Below, in pieces: positions 1-11,478 of a stretch of DNA of 64,000 bases. Each line of letters opens with the position of its first letter. Position 1 is the first letter of the stretch. Origin of the DNA: Epiperipatus broadwayi (taxonomy: Eukaryota > Onychophora > Udeonychophora > Euonychophora > Peripatidae); the NCBI GenBank assembly GCA_028023455.1, contig JAQFVV010006341.1:2234001-2298000 (forward strand). Direction: 5' to 3'. The notes beneath the pieces are model-generated. The model did not search any database. It was not told the origin of the DNA and was given only the letters and a program-made list of their open reading frames with translations. The translations under genes and the position numbers were made by a program.

Positions 1-1468
1 GTTATTAATATTTAATTAATTAGGAACAGTAAAAAATGACAACTCTAAAATATTTTCCAATAAAATAATAGATTATTCACATCTGATTTTGACTTATTTG
101 CAAATACATAAATGTTAATTTCTCAAATAGATTAAAAACAAACAATAAATATATACTATTGTTTAAATTATGGATTGCATATTCAGTAAATTGTAAATGA
201 TAGTGAAACATACATTAATTATTATCAACAGAAAGCATAGAAAATCACTCATTATAAACAGACCTTTTAATCCAATCTTTTCTGAGAGGATGATTGTAGT
301 GTTTAACCACCTTTTTTTTTTTATTGTTGTTATATAAGTAAAATAATTTTTTAAAAATAAAACTAAATTTCAAATTTAGAATCTTGGTTTATGATCTTAA
401 AAAGATTCATGAGACATTAAGTCAACATTAATACCTAAAAGTCATATGAATAGCATTTCTTAAAAAGTAACTTGTTGTCTACTAGGTTTTCCGGTTCCTC
501 AATAGTATATTTAAAATTGTATTGGTGGAATTCATCCATTTCACAGCTTATCATTCTTTTCTTAGTAATAAAATAGTTATAACTTGCTATTTTTGCTTTG
601 AGCAAGAATTTAAGTCTTAGTGATTAACTAAATATCCATTTGTTTAATTTTATCATAGTTTCAAAGGTCTTTCCAACAGTTAAGGTCAAAGGCATTAGTA
701 TTTTTCACATTCAAAGATACGTAACTTAATCATTTCCCACTTAGTTTTTAATCATATGTCCCTTTGTGTAAAAATTCTTTCTATATTTTTACTGCAATTT
801 TGTATTGTCTGTAATGAATAAATATCCTTAATTTGTTGATTTTTTTTGTGATTAATTATTCATGGAAACAGAAATTCTTGATAACTTATATTTTTATTAT
901 CAACTATAAATTTGTTTATTATATTACTTTACCAATAAATAATGACAAAAGTACAAGCGTGATTAGGTGCTAGAAAGAGAAGCTATAATAAATACTTATA
1001 TGAATTGATAAAATACTTGACAGCTGAGCGCTTTCGAGGCGTTTAGCCTCATATTCATAGCCGTAAAAAACCAAATAGCGCAGAGTAGAATGTAAATGGC
1101 TCGAAAGCGCTCAGCTGTCAAGTATTTTATCGATTCATCTAAGTATTTATTATAGCTTCTCTTTTTAGCACCTCAACACGCTTGTAATTTTGTTATAATT
1201 ATCTTTAAACCAATAAACATTGTATGATCATCAATACATATAGTGAGTTTTGCCTGTTTTAATATAATTATCTTGAGATAAGTAAAAATCTAGTATTTTA
1301 TCAATAAATAATGTTAATTTTATGATAATATTTTTTAGAAAATTACTTTTTTTTTTGTAAAAACTGGACTTTTTTTGTCATAAAAAATAAATATAATTAA
1401 GATTTGTTTTTTTAAAAGCTGTGTTATCTATAGAAAACTTTATGAAATTATTGTTGCATTTTTTTAAG
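1..1468 (+). other. CNOT11: CNOT11 upstream intron (3' part)
   Basis: This stretch is AT-rich and I see no exon in it. It ends in a good acceptor, a T-run followed by AAG, immediately before the first recognised CNOT11 exon. The N-terminal coding exon(s) must lie left of the window. The only structure I can support here is the foldback element at 944-1195. Confidence 0.6.
944..1195. mobile_element. Foldback MITE, family member 1
   Basis: Two arms of about 95-100 bp (about 945-1044 and 1100-1194) are near-perfect reverse complements. They share ACAAGCGTG, AGAAGCTATAATAAATACTT and ACTTGACAGCTGAGCGCTTTCGA. The short centre contains CCTCATATTCATAG. There is no coding capacity. The element at 23770-23994 has the same layout and shares the CGCTTTC and CCTCATATTCATAG blocks, so this is a dispersed hairpin-type MITE family. 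I did not fix the superfamily or the target-site duplication. Confidence 0.8.
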
Positions 1469-1603
1469 GTTCTGTTTTTGCAACAACCAGACTTACTTCC
1501 ACATCCTACACAACGTTTAGCTGCTATTTTTTTACTTTATGAAATGTATCGTACAGAACCTGTTGCAGCTAACCCTTTTGCAGTTGTATTTATTCATCTT
1601 CTT
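1469..1603 (+). CDS. CNOT11: CNOT11 exon, N-terminal helical region
   Basis: This internal exon of the CCR4-NOT complex subunit 11 gene has 45 codons and starts and ends in phase 0. The translation contains [15 protein letters not shown] and [14 protein letters not shown], which match the conserved block of animal CNOT11. CNOT11 joins CNOT10 on the N-terminal part of the CNOT1 scaffold, in the complex that deadenylates mRNA. The acceptor is the T-run ending TTTAAG at 1468, and the donor is GTAAGT from 1604. The open frame continues upstream to 1421, but those residues look like translated polypyrimidine tract, and the known protein aligns from VL/LQQPDLL onward, so I start the exon at 1469. 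It is the only strongly conserved coding block left of 15 kb. A processed copy is ruled out by the introns. Confidence 0.93.
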
Positions 1604-1672
1604 GTAAGTTGAATCTATTTAATTGTGAAAAGTGTTTTTTATTGTTATTAGCTTACATTTTATATTTCTTAG

Positions 1673-1795
1673 AATCCACCAGAAAATACTGTGAAAGGAA
1701 GTTCAATGAAGTTAGAATTTGCTGGAGAATTACCGAGAATTACTAATGCAGAAAAATATTTTCTTTCTCAGCTCATTTCCAGTCCTTCCAAAGAT
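1673..1795 (+). CDS. CNOT11: CNOT11 exon, linker to EKxFLSQL block
   Basis: The second recognised CNOT11 exon has 41 codons, phase 0 at both ends, and follows a 69-bp intron (1604-1672). The acceptor is TTTCTTAG and the donor is GTAAGT at 1796. It encodes NPPENTVKG, then a variable linker, then ITNAEKYFLSQLISSPSKD. In animal CNOT11 the HLLNP and EKFFLSQL motifs sit in this order before the LFKKTP segment, which is exactly what the next exon encodes. The linker between NPP and ITNAEK is the part expected to vary between phyla. Confidence 0.92.
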
Positions 1796-2635
1796 GTAAG
1801 TTATCCCTTTTTTTTTTTTTAACGAAATGAATGAAAGTACACTATACTCTCTCTAAACTTATGCAGCTTTATAATTATTTAATTTCAAATAGAGTGCATA
1901 ATAAAATAACACTAAACGGAAGTATGAATTATTTGTTAGTTTAGTATTACGTATTAAAAAATAAATATTTCACATAAATTTTAGATAAGAAATAATTATT
2001 TAAATATACATATAGTGGTATCATTGTATTTCCTATATTTTTCTTTGTTCCCTACTGGATGTCATGCTTTTTTTAAAAACTGTGTTGTTTGCATATGTAT
2101 AATACTTTTCAGATACATATATATAAAAAACATGTTTTTTTAATGTGTGTATGTATATATATATATATAGTGACACTGTCATATCAGCAATATATGCTTT
2201 TAAATTCCACATGCATGATGTGTTTTTATGGATTATAGTGAATTTATTAATGTATATATAACGTAATTCAAATATAATGTATATATAGTAAAAAAAAATT
2301 CCAAGTTTTATGTTCAGCTTTAAAATAATTTAACGCACAAACATATATAGAGAGAAAAAGAAGTGTTGAATGCTAGTTATATGTATATACTCCATATTAG
2401 TGGAACTATATCCAAGGTAAATAAGAATAAAAAATTTTAAAATCATTAAAATAATATAATATGTTTTAAAACATAAAAATAATTTATTTAGTAATACATC
2501 TTTAGCAAATAAACAATAAATAAATATTTTCAACAAGTATGATCAATGCTAATTTTGGGTGATATTTTGTTAATGATAATTGCAAATGACTATTATGAAG
2601 GCAAAACAACAAAAATATGAGGATAATATAATATA

Positions 2636-3869
2636 CACCTGGGTCACGTTTTACGCGATAGATAGGTTCCTCAGAAAACACGCGCAAATGAAATCGCGCA
2701 AAAATAGATGTAACTTACATTGAAAAAGGGGGGGTGTGGTCTGTGATTTTTCAAAATTCGCGTAAAAGCAAAGCACCAACGTAAAATTACTTTAAAATTC
2801 GCGCAAAAAAAAAAAAATAAGGAAATAAAATATGATTAATAAAAAATTTCAAATTTGAAAAAAATTGATACAAGACAAACTTTTTTTAACTATAATATTT
2901 AATTTTATTCAAAACAATATATTTTTATGCATAATTTACAGTAATTTACATTTTTTTTATACACGTTTTAATTATTATCGCTATTTGCCGTTAAAGAGGT
3001 TCGTTTGCAAATTGGTAAAAAAACAGATTCTCCACAAGAGAAAATACAACTAGCAACAATAATCTTTTAAAATAATACAGTTTTGAAAGAAATACTGCCG
3101 TAGGAAAAAAAAATTAGTTTTTTTTAAAAAAAAAAAACCCAGACCATTTTTTAGATTGTCGTAAAAATTACCTTTCTTTTTATTTACAAAAAAAAAACCA
3201 CTTTTAGAGTAAATAATTAAAAAATCAGATCGCTTTTTAAAAAAGTCATAATTTAAAAGTACATCGATTCATGAAATGGTGAAATAGAATGTAAAACTAT
3301 TACATTTGACCTTATATTTAAATAGTTGTGACTTATAAATTATTCACCCCTGTACTTTATAGGTCATGAAAGTTTTAAGTACTATGTTCATAAACTCTAG
3401 CAAGAAGGCCTTTAGAGGTTGCTTTTTTTCCGTGTGTAGATGTGGAGAAACCGCTGCGTAGTGGGCTAGAATCTGTAGTTTCTGATAGCAGATGACACAT
3501 AAGCTAGATGTGTTTAAGACAATCAGCGCCACTTAGGTTCTTGGTAGCAGACGATATAGGCTGCCAGCTAGCTTGTGGAAGGTTCCTGTGCGTACGCATG
3601 GTGAACAGCGCCAGAAAAAGTGTTGTCTGCTTTCGAGGTCCCTACTCTGCATGTTCTGTGTGCTAACACAGAAACAGCGCCTCTAGCGGCCATCGTGCAG
3701 GTCGGGTTAGAATACCAATTTTTCCATGTTGCTTTTCTTCTATGCGAATTCTGAAAATTACAGCACCTATCCCCCTTTTTTCAAGGTAAGTTAAGTCTAT
3801 TTTTGTGCAATTTTTTTTAATATGGGTTTTCTGTGGAACCTATCTACCGCATAAAATGAGACCCAGCTG
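2636..3869. mobile_element. Tigger/pogo-type non-autonomous DNA transposon, copy 1
   Basis: The ends are inverted: CACCTGGGTC...GTTTTA on the left and the complement of CAGCTGGGTCTCATTTTATG on the right. Both are flanked by a TA dinucleotide (2634-2635 and 3870-3871), the target duplication of Tc1/mariner/pogo elements. The termini continue inward as inverted subterminal sequence (GATAGATAGGTTCC, then a poly-A/G tract, then TTCGCGTAAAAGC). The CTCGTTTTATGCG core resembles Tigger termini. The 1.23-kb interior has no transposase. It includes a GC-richer patch (about 3380-3710) with repeated CAGCGCC. Confidence 0.78.
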
Positions 3870-3889
3870 TATACAATTTTATTGGAATA

Positions 3890-5100
3890 ATCTGAGGAAA
3901 TGCAGATAATAATGGAAAGCACTACTGAGGAATAATTTGCTAATCAATTTGGTGAACAGTTTTTTTTGCTCATAAGAAATATAAATGAAATTTTTAAGAA
4001 AATGGACACATACTAAAGATAAATGAAATGTTTGACAAAAAGAATGAAGAAATAGACTAATATCTAGAAGAAAAAATTAATGAAGAAAGAAAAAAAAATG
4101 GACCAGAACGATATAAAAAAGAGAAAATACTGCAAAGTAAGGAGAGAAAAAAGATTCAAATACTAGAAAATAAGCGATGAAAATATGTATAAACTAAAAA
4201 ACCTAAAAAAATTTAAAGATTTCAGAAATGATGAGAAAACAATTCAAATTGATTAGGACACCATAGAAGAATGCAAATCTGTTAAGAATAGTAAAGAAAA
4301 ATTTAAAATAAATGTAAAAACTGTAAATGTTAAAAGGTGAAGAGATTGAAATATATTGTAAAAGTGGTGCAATAGCAAGAGAAAATTTTAAAATTGTTGA
4401 AAAAGATAAAATTAATACAGTAAAGGAAAAAGATTGTGCACAAGTTATATCAAATAATCATTTCTGGATAATTTTGAAACTTTTAGAGAATTTTTAAATA
4501 ATGGTAATACCATTATTTTACTTGTGAGAAAAGTACTAGACATTAAAAATGAAGGAATAACAAGAATATAATTCTAAAAGTTAGGAAATTCAGAGTGATA
4601 ATGTGATGAATGAAGTAACCAAAAGACAAGTCCAATTGAAAGGAGACAAAATATAAATCATAGCAAATTATATGTTTTATTCCAGAAGAAAAAATTGAAT
4701 TTTGTTAAATGATAGTAGTAACAGAAAATGGATTTAATTTGAAATGGACTTCATTAAATATTTACCTACTAATTTTATGTCTATGGCAAACCTACTATAA
4801 AGCATTTGATGGTAGGAGTAATTCAAAACATCTAGTAAGTGACACTTATAATGAACTTTTAAATGGGTTGCTGGTATTTATTGTCAATATGATGATTGTG
4901 TTTCATTGAGAATCCCTTAGTAAGGATAAGGCAATAATGACTTGAATGTATTTCTGAAGGCATTTGATTATAATCAAAAATGATAATACTGATGATCCAA
5001 GTTAATCCTTTATATGCACTCGAGAATTTTTGCAATCCATACCAGATGCCATATATTTTGTTCTTTATATTGATTGAAGTTGCCAGAAGTTCCATATCTG
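3890..5100 (+). pseudogene. A/G-rich degenerate coding-like stretch
   Basis: On the + strand, 3900-4700 is very rich in AAG, GAA and AAT codons with scattered stops, and reads like a decayed lysine/glutamate-rich coiled-coil protein. It might be a LINE ORF1 or a gag remnant, but no diagnostic motif survives. A short open frame follows at 4709-4909. I cannot name the element, and the composition alone could also be simple drift. Confidence 0.2.
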
Positions 5101-6299
5101 ATTCTTTTTGCAGAAGTTTTTTGTTGGATATTTAATTACTTACTATTTTTTGTAATTGTATTGGATGTTTAATTCTTCATCTCTCATATATTGATATTCA
5201 CTTGCAGTTGCTTCATTTTTGATTGTTTTCGTTTTGATTACTCTTGTTGGGCCTGATTTGTGATTATGCATATTCCAAATTTGTACTAAGAAACATATCT
5301 CAATTATACCACATCAAAAATTTATAATTTTTTGAGAGAAGAAAGTGTTAGTGGAAACTCAGTGCATTCGTGAATGGTGTTGCCAAGTATGTGCAATAAT
5401 ATAATTCAAAATGATCATTTTAATAACCTAGAGGTCAAGTGCCTGAACCTGTTGATATTATTTTGCCTTCAAAAGAAATAAAAAAAGGTAATAATATGTA
5501 TACTGAACCCCACCGCTTGATGGTATTGTTTTTCACACAACACACATCAATATACCATTTTAGCAGCCTTAACTTACGATTGACACTACAGTAGGCGTAA
5601 CAGGTCGCCTGGGGGCAATGTATTCTACGATTACATAACAAAATACTATGCCCGTTGCATTGCCACAGTTTTCCTCAAATGAACACTATTGAACTCTCGC
5701 TATGGTCTGATTTGATGGTGGTCATATTTGAAAGAGGCGAAACTCTCCAAAAATTCATTGTTGGAAATTTTTTAGAAAACGTGGTATTAGTATTCCATAT
5801 TAAGAAATGCATGTCGTCACACACGCTTCCCTACGGTTTTCAACTGCATACAACTTCAAAAGGTTATTCTTTTCAGCAGTTTTTCCCAATTTCACACGCA
5901 AATTCAAGTTTATGCGTGAATCCTTGCGAGAACAGTAAAATGTCGTCTGCAAGTTGTCAAAATTGATTGAAGCTGAGTGGATTGCCGGCCACAGAAGTTG
6001 ACGAAGTGACTGTTTTTTTTTTTGTTTTGGTTTCCTGTTATTTTATTTGCGTGTTACTTTTAGCTGCTGTATTTTTTATGGCCCCAAAAATGGTGTTTTT
6101 TTTACTTGTTTCGGTCACAACTTGTCCAAAGTTCGGTTTATTTTTGATTCAATAAATTATTTCATGGGAAACTGTTGTTATTTTTATTGTTCACATGATT
6201 CTAAAGTAGGTAGGTAATATTTTATTTAAAAAGAAAGAAGTGTTTAAGAATTTCATCAAAAGGCCAAAAAATTATAATAATAAACAACTGTGTGGTAAC

Positions 6300-7085
6300 A
6301 TAAATGTTAAAAAAGAAAATCAAAAAAGATGTCAATAATCAAACCTTCCACACCACTCCCACTCCCCCCTTTAAAAAAAATGTTTTCTATAAAAACGAAC
6401 TATTTGTCTTTTTTAAAAAGGCCAAAACATTAAGGAAGAACTTTTCGCTATCATATAAAGGTTTCTGTAGCGTAAATAAATATTTGAAAAAAAAAAGCCT
6501 CATAATAAATTTTAAAAAAAAGGAAGATGACAATTACAACTCAAAACAACCCCTCCTCTCCACCCTCTAAAAAGCAAGTGTTGGTTTATTCAAAAGTACT
6601 GAATTGTTTAAGTCTTTCAAATAAAAAGATAATCTATAACAACCCCTCTCCACCATCTAAAAACAAAGTGTTAATAATAATAAAAAACTACGCCTTTTAG
6701 GTAAAGACAGTTAAAAAAAAAAAGTTATCGTAGTATTATGTAAAGAAACCGACGGACTGTTAGTCGATAATTTAAAAGCCAACCAATACTCCTACACCAT
6801 CTAAAAACAAAGTATTTGTTTATTAAAAAAATGAAACCAAAAAAAAACCAGGTTAAAAAAAAAACCTTTGGTTTATCGTAATATTATGTAAAGAAACCGA
6901 AGGATCGTTAGTCGATAATTTAACAGCAAACCAACACTATCTAAAAACAAAGTGTTTGTTTCTTAAAAAACGAACAAAAAAAAAAAACGGGTGAAAAAAC
7001 AGAATAAATCTTTGATGGTTTACCGTAATATTATGTAAATCTTTTACTGTAATATTATGTAAACAAACAGACGGCCCGTCAATCG
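6300..7085. repeat. Diverged minisatellite, about 143-bp period
   Basis: The block ACCATCTAAAAACAAAGT recurs at about 6650, 6793 and 6935, with weaker versions near 6360 and 6560. Each is followed by an A-rich tract and then GTAATATTATGTAAAGAAACCGA and GTTAGTCGATAATTTAA. The units are clearly related but diverged and interrupted by indels. The last unit contains an extra duplication of TGTAATATTATGTAAA near 7025-7060. The 88-codon frame at 6304-6570 inside it is lysine-rich low complexity and not a gene. Confidence 0.7.
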
Positions 7086-7761
7086 GTATATTGATGTGCA
7101 TTGGGCGAAAAACAGCGCCATCACCGATAGAGTTCAGTATACATACTATTACCTAAAAAAATTATTCAAAGTTAGTTACAGTATTTGTTTTGCAGTATAC
7201 AAAGAAAATAAGGATAAAAGATTGCATATATAACTGTAAAAATTATGGACTTCATTATAAAACCTATTAATCTGATATTTAGATGAAACCATAAATAATG
7301 ATGTGGATAATGAAATAAGAAATCGGACAAATGCAGATCAAGTATAACTGCCAAAAAAAAAAACCCTAGTAAATGAAGGGCAAATATATTTGCTAAATTC
7401 AAAATATGATCTAATGAATACAGACGAAATATATCTCATTATAAAACAAAACTTGATTAATGTGGATCAAATATATCTGTCAGGTATAAAATTAAAACAT
7501 TATGAATATATATTGTCTTGAAAATATAATGATATTATATTATTGATGGAATAATTTTGTTATATAAGACAATAAGTAGTCGTAAGAAGAAAATCTTCAT
7601 GAAGATAATTTTCAAAATAATTATCTACAGTGAAATTAATAATTTACTTAAATGAAATCTGTGGATGATCATATAAATTATCAGAAATATTTGTTATCAA
7701 AGATATGTAAACAAAAGTTAACACAAGTCTCAAAACATCTTAAATGTTGTAAAAGTAAATA

Positions 7762-8780
7762 CACCTGGGTCTCGTTTTATGCGGATTATTTTAATGCGAT
7801 TTTGAAGTTATGCGATTCATGTCTCTTGTTAATATTTTTCATATTTATTAGATATCAAGAAATTTAAATTATTAATAACTTATTTTGACTTGAAATACTT
7901 TTTTTTTTTTTTTCAAAAATATGTTATATTAGCAGGTAACGTGAATATGGCCTGAAGCTATATTTAGAATAAATAACCTACTTATACTAATGAATAAATA
8001 ATAATAATAGATTTATTTATACTTACATATAAAAATATTGCAATAAATATTCAAAAATTTTAAACTTTTAAAACGTATTTTGTTATGTAGATTTTTTAAA
8101 TAAATAACAAAGATTTTATTGATTTTATAAATTGAAAATAATATTTCTAATGATAATGTATAATCTTTTTGTTTTGATTGCGATATCATTTTTTTTTAAT
8201 ATAGAAACAAAATGTGAACATTTAAAATTTATTTCAATAGTAATAATAAGTTGTCAACAGAAAATAATTAACACAGCACAAGGCTGAAATTGGCACTAGT
8301 TGTGTAAATCGGATAGAGCAGAATATGGGAAAACTTAGAGTGGGGAATGGAAAATAAAGTGGCTAACTAATTTTTCTGGGCATAATTGCTAAGAGATTCT
8401 TAACTTCGTTCAAGGAGAAGCTACATCACATCGATGAATCTGATTTTTTACGTTTACAAACGAACCACATATCGTCAAAAAATACTTATGAAAAAATGTC
8501 AAATTAAATACTGTAGTTAATAAAAAAAAGTAAAAAAAGTTTGTCTTGTATCAATTTTTTTCAAATATTTAATATTTTTTATTAGTCATACTTTATTTCC
8601 TTTTTTTTTTTTTTAATGCGAATTTTAAAGTAATTTTTTTCTTGTTGCTTTGCTTTTATGCGAATTTTGAAAATTACAGACCCTATCCCCCATTTTTCAA
8701 GGTAAGTTAAGTCTATTTTTGTGCAATTTTTTTAATGCAGGTTTTCTGTGGAACCTATCTACCGCATAAAACGAGACCCA
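7762..8780. mobile_element. Tigger/pogo-type non-autonomous DNA transposon, copy 2
   Basis: The left end CACCTGGGTCTCGTTTTATGCGG lies directly after TA (7760-7761). The right end is the complement of TGGGTCTCGTTTTATGCGGTA at about 8755-8780. About 250 bp of right subterminal sequence matches, in reverse complement, the left subterminal part of the copy at 2636-3869. The outermost right bases are altered, so the TA duplication is lost or shifted. The interior carries a separate dispersed repeat (7845-8240) also found at 23300-23690. No transposase frame survives. Confidence 0.72.
7845..8240. repeat. Dispersed 0.4-kb repeat, copy 1
   Basis: The segment starting TTATTAGATATCAAGAAAT and ending near AATGTGAACATTTAAAATTT matches 23300-23690 in the same order, with substitutions and small indels. 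It includes ATAACTTATTTTGACTTGAA and GAATATGGCCTG. One copy lies in a Tigger-like element and the other in a block that interrupts the 22.4-25.6 kb repeat. This suggests a shared, still unrecognised non-autonomous element, perhaps the internal part of that transposon family. Confidence 0.65.
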
Positions 8781-9984
8781 ATAATTTAAACTCTATTTCT
8801 AATGATTTTCCAAGTTGTAACAAACATGATACCACACTACAAATATGATGATAATTTAACACAAGTTGAAAGATGATGTAAAATTATAAATGAACTGAAA
8901 CTGATATATCACTTGGAAATCCTAAATGGATACTCATTGAGTTATTACATTCTACATGGTAATTATTCTAGTTATGCACAAAAAAGATTGAAAATGAAAT
9001 AAAACGAGAAAAGCTAAATCTAACAATAAACTTTTTTTCACAAATAATTTAAAGTGAAATTCTTTGATTTCACCAACTGCAATACCGTTTAGCGGTTTTA
9101 ATTTAAATATTGAATGTTTAGTATATATATAAGGTGGGTGGATATATTATTTTTAGTAGCCTTTAAAGTGGTTCTATTTAATGTTATATACATATTGTAC
9201 CCATTGCTGTATTAACAAGAATAATTGGCAGTATGTTACTTAAGTTTAAAGTTAATTAATTCAGGGGAAATATTTGGTTTTCCCATGTTTTTTTTTTTTT
9301 TGTAGTGGGTAGTTCATTTAATTATATGTTTTTTCCCCCCAATGATAATATGAAAATTCTAGATAATTTTCTTTAAAATAATTTTCAAACACATTTTTTT
9401 AAAAACATAATATGACTATTTTAATGTGTAATATAATTTGTAAATGTTGGTAAAAAAAAAGAGAGAAAACTATAAAATCAGATAAATAATTTTATTTGGT
9501 TTCTCGCTTCAATAATTCTATCTAATTACTAGTTAATTTTAATTTTTAAAAAAGGTGTACTAAGAGAATAAACTTTCTCTTCAGAAAATTATTTAGCAAT
9601 TTTAATTTTAACCTTTTAAGAGAGAGAAAATTTTGTGTTTAGGAATATTTTAAAAAGAAAATAAATATAAGATTTTAACATTTTTGTTAATTTATACTTT
9701 TATTAATCTTTTTTTTTCTTTTCTCTGTATCTATCTTCAATACAACAAGCAATGGTTAACAAATCTGTGTAATTATCTGATTATCTTTGGTTTTTTTTTT
9801 GCAAGAAAATTTTAATTAAAAAAGAATGTCAAAAATTTTATTATTCTAATATAAGTTTTTGACTGTTTTCCAGTGTCAGTGTTGGAGGGAAATAGCTAAA
9901 CAATTGTGTTTGTAAAAATTGATCTAGTTGGTTGTTACTAAATTTTGTTCATGTTAAGGGAAATAATATGTGATAAATAGAATG

Positions 9985-10690
9985 GCACTTAATTGGAGCT
10001 CGAGAAATGGAGCAGTGGAGTATAATTAGGGGAGGGATTTCATTCAGCATTATAAATATCTCTCTCTTTAATAAGAGATTTGTTATTATGTATAGATAAG
10101 TTTTGGTAATGATGGTATCTACTAATGTATTAACTAATATTTCTAATGGAACCATATTGAAGACTGACTTAATGTTCAGTTGAATTACAACTGGATTATA
10201 TTTTTTATTGTTTCTTACTGCATCTCTAGCTGTTCTAAAAAGAAATGCTGCTTGATTAGTTGATGGATTCTTTTCAAATTGCTTTCTTAATAACAGTGCT
10301 AGTATATAGGACTAAATTTTATCTTTAATGATAGACGCCAGCATCTTTATATTAAGGAGATTCATTGATATGGTTTATAAATTCATTAATGTGGTAATTT
10401 TATTTTGCTTTTTCATGAAAGAAATGAGATATTGGGTAGAGACCTTGAGTTTTAAAAATTGCTTTTGATAACAAGTTTGCTAAATTTGTTAGATATAACG
10501 CTATGAATTTGTTAAGATGTGTGCATACACAACCTTGGAATTTCATGTATTTTGTTATTATATATAGATAAGACCTGGTAACAGTAGTATTTACTATTGT
10601 ATTAAGTATTTTTACTAGAACTATATTGAAAGCTGATTTAATGTCCATTTGAATTACAGTTGGAATATATTTTTTATTGTTTCTTATCAT
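9985..10690 (-). pseudogene. R1-like LINE reverse transcriptase fragments, tandem
   Basis: On the minus strand, two consecutive segments (about 10660-10500 and 10270-10080) both encode a variant of RNNKKYxPxVIQxxIKSxFN, followed by a VxIxxxxLxNTxV...YLYII block. This resembles RT motif A of R1/jockey-group LINEs (xxxLDIKSAFDNV), where a helper domain of the polymerase palm places the first catalytic Asp. The upper copy keeps MDIKSAFN. In the lower one the Asp is replaced (LNIKSVFN), so it is catalytically dead. No YADD motif or endonuclease domain is visible. Two copies of one domain in tandem point to two overlapping insertions or a local duplication. Clade assignment is by motif only. Confidence 0.5.
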
Positions 10691-11129
10691 GTCACTGACT
10701 GTTCAGGGTGATATGAATCTGGCACTAGAATTTAACTTGTGGATAAATTCATTAGATATGAATTTAATCTCATTTTCAATTTCTCTAAGAAAGCATGGTG
10801 AAGAGCTAAAATGTTTTCTATATAATTTATCTGTGAAATATAAGTATATAGGCTCTACTATGAATTCTACGTAGATAATTTCTAACTGAATCTTAATGGC
10901 AGATGGTACTCTAATTGGGGGAGGTTGGACCAGTGCCCATCTCATATAATTTGTAGTTATAAATATGAGATCTGTTTAAGAACGCTCCTTTTCTTGCTAA
11001 GTATTTTTTAATGGATTAAGGTCAGCAACCTTTAATGGTCATCTGATAAGATAGTTAATATAATATTTTTGTGTATGTTGACTGTGAGACTTAAGAGACT
11101 AATAAATGAGGAGATTACCCTGGTGATAT

Positions 11130-11400
11130 AATTAATATTGTTTGATATAAAACCACCAAAACATCACACCAAATTCCTATACTTACACAAACCATTAAAA
11201 CAGTGGCAAACTCTTCATACTGTTACTAAGTGTAGGTCTTAGCGATCAATGAATGCATGATTGTTTCTGCATAAAATCCCTGTCAAGTGCTTACTCATCC
11301 AATATCTCCAGACTAGTTTCTAGCTTGTAGTTTTTATTAGTAAGGAGGCTTGGATTTTGGAATCTAATGCAATCCTCCAGCAGCCACCTTTTACCTATTT
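11130..11400. repeat. Partial copy of the 430-bp repeat family
   Basis: The block including TGCATAAAATCCCTGTC, CTCATCCAATATCTCCAGAC and CAATCCTCCAGCAGCCACC is a diverged copy of the units arrayed at 36605-37490 and 39902-40520. It is isolated here, which shows that the unit is dispersed and not only tandem. Confidence 0.7.
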
Positions 11401-11428
11401 AGTTAGTCCAAGTTCATTTGCTCTCTGT

Positions 11429-11478
11429 TATTATTATTATTGTTGTTATTGTCGTTGTTGTAGTAGTAATAATAATAA
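11429..11478. repeat. (ATT)n/(GTT)n microsatellite
   Basis: Imperfect trinucleotide array: TTATTATTATTATTGTTGTT, then GTAGTAGTAATAATAATAA. Confidence 0.85.

Noticed and set aside
1421-1468. Upstream extension of the first CNOT11 frame (GTG start, 16 codons)
   Set aside because: It reads as intron: the T-run and TTTAAG acceptor sit at 1461-1468, and the homologous protein aligns from 1469.
5655-5966. 103-codon open frame on the + strand
   Set aside because: No motif or family is recognisable, composition resembles flanking non-coding DNA, and there are no splice partners. It is probably chance or an unknown repeat.
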